A stretch of 64,000 nucleotides of DNA from Pampus argenteus (Eukaryota; Chordata; Actinopteri; Scombriformes; Stromateidae). Where the stretch lies: contig CM072862.1 of NCBI GenBank assembly GCA_036937835.1, positions 26,461,001 through 26,525,000 on the forward strand, in the 5' to 3' direction. Both the position numbers and the translations under genes were made by a program. The notes under the pieces are model-generated. The model was given only the letters and a program-made list of their open reading frames with translations. It was not told the origin of the DNA and did not search any database. Below, one piece after another: positions 63,034 through 64,000 of the stretch. Within the stretch, counting starts at the first letter, position 1; every line of letters starts with the position of its first letter.

Positions 63034-63662
63034 TCATGAAATGTCCCGAGCCTGTGTTTCCTCTGACGCTGCGGCTGAGTCCTGGTTCAGGTTCCTGTCG
63101 TGGGTCAGAGCAGAGGCCTGCTCCAGCAGCTGGGCCAGGTAACTGTCCTCCGCCCTCTCTGCTGCCGTCAGACTCTCAGCCTGAGAGAGAGTCCTGGGGG
63201 CTCTGGGGGGGGAGCGATCAGCGCTGACAGTCATGTCCACAGTGGGGTCGTCTGTCGAGAGCCCATCTGTGATCTGTGGAGCTGCCTCATCCCTCCCCCG
63301 ATCTGAGAGCAGGGGCTGCTCCGTGGGGGCCGCCGCCGGGCTCCCTGGGGGCTGGTAAGGCGGAGGCCCCGCCAGCGGGCAGCCGTCAGGGGTGAGCGAG
63401 GCCCGGCTGTGGATGATGACAGGGTCTGGGGAAGGCAGCGGGGCCTCCTCCTCCTCGTCCGCAGCATGGAGATCCAAGGGGTCCTTGGAGGGGCTCTGGT
63501 CTGGGGATATGGAGTCAGGCTGGTGGGAGATGATGTGGAGGCTCAGGCCTGCTCTGGGGAAACCGCTGGCTGAGGACGGCGTCCCTGTGGAGGGCTGGAC
63601 TGGACTCAGCATCACCGGCAGCTCCTGGCCCAGAGGCTTACGAGGCAACTCATCAGGCTTAC
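63034..63662 (-). CDS. Last coding exon of a third gene: Pro/Ser-rich C-terminal tail, possibly KIAA1549L-type
   Basis: Acceptor TTTTCAG on the minus strand before 63662; stop TGA at 63036-63034. 209 codons including the stop, phase-matched to the exon at 63903. Low complexity, probably disordered and cytosolic: acidic run DEEEEAPLPSPDP, a PPxY-type motif (AGPPPYQPP, PPPY at 63366-63355) that could bind WW domains, and a final helical stretch DSYLAQLLEQASALTHD. No enzyme domain or membrane segment is visible here. I do not firmly recognise the family. KIAA1549L is suggested by remembered human 11p13 linkage with ABTB2 and a general resemblance of the tail; this is inference. Confidence 0.75.
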
Positions 63663-63902
63663 CTGAAAACAAGCGTTTTATTGATTCACGTCTTCCTCAC
63701 AAATCAAGCAAACAACTGAAAACCGTTGTTTTACAGCAAAAAGTGTTGGACATTAAAACAAAATGACGGACAAAAGAAACACACTGTTACATCACCTCTT
63801 ACCTAAAAAAAAAACAAAGGACTTATGCATCAAGTTGCCTTTAGTATTTGCTTTTAAATCTTGGAGCTTTTGCCACACTAAACAGGACAAACTCTCATCT
63901 AC

Positions 63903-64000
63903 CTGCAGGAGGAAGGTCCAGCTTCATCTTCCTCAGTTCAGTCATGGAGGCCTGCAGCTGCTCCACGATCACGTCGTCGCTGTAGAAGAAGGTCTGAGCG
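63903..64000 (-). CDS. Penultimate coding exon of the third gene, runs off the window
   Basis: Minus-strand reading ends AQTFFYSDDVIVEQLQASMT then ELRKMKLDLPPA, with one base of the next Gly codon and donor GTAGAT at 63902. The phase joins perfectly with 63662 after a 240-bp intron. An amphipathic helical segment. Confidence 0.75.

Overview
This window is vertebrate nuclear DNA, most likely from a teleost fish. Genes are split into many short exons with GT...AG introns. Introns are dense in TG/CA microsatellites, minisatellites and short non-autonomous transposons of fish type. The coding sequences match vertebrate families residue for residue, with exact codon-phase continuity across every junction I assigned. 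There is no sign of bacterial or viral gene organisation.

Three genes are visible. (1) Positions 1 to about 46,960, plus strand: BRSK2 (SAD-A kinase), the brain-selective AMPK-related serine/threonine kinase. The window opens inside its first coding intron. Nineteen coding exons from 5340 to 44132 give residues 31 to 736; if exon 1 codes for about 30 residues, as in mammals, the total is 736 aa, the usual length. Kinase domain, UBA, proline-rich linker and KA1-like domain follow in order. A 2.8 kb 3' UTR follows. (2) Positions about 47,000 to 60,510, minus strand: ABTB2 (ankyrin and BTB/POZ protein), complete, 17 coding exons, exactly 1025 codons plus stop. BRSK2 and ABTB2 converge tail to tail, with candidate poly(A) signals about 65 bp apart. 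(3) Positions 63,034 to 64,000, minus strand: the last two coding exons of a third gene that runs off the window. It encodes a Pro/Ser-rich C-terminal tail and may be a KIAA1549L-type protein, judged mainly from remembered human 11p13 linkage. About 2.5 kb lies between this gene and ABTB2 exon 1 and probably holds the ABTB2 promoter.

The introns carry most of the unusual structure. They include a 28-bp perfect foldback, a 16-bp perfect hairpin with CRE-like half-sites, a 33-bp tandem repeat whose every unit is a hairpin, a 43-bp minisatellite with a 12-bp palindrome, a 17-bp minisatellite of about 33 copies, a 219-nt pure pyrimidine tract, a 750-bp CA/GCGC array, a hAT-like MITE and another foldback-ended element.

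I see no new multi-gene system. The most interesting points concern RNA processing and protein variants: a 140-codon in-frame upstream extension of a BRSK2 linker exon, a 48-nt symmetric BRSK2 exon with a canonical 14-3-3 mode I motif, a NAGNAG acceptor, a KEN-to-KDN change, and four ABTB2 splice sites built into or beside GT microsatellites.
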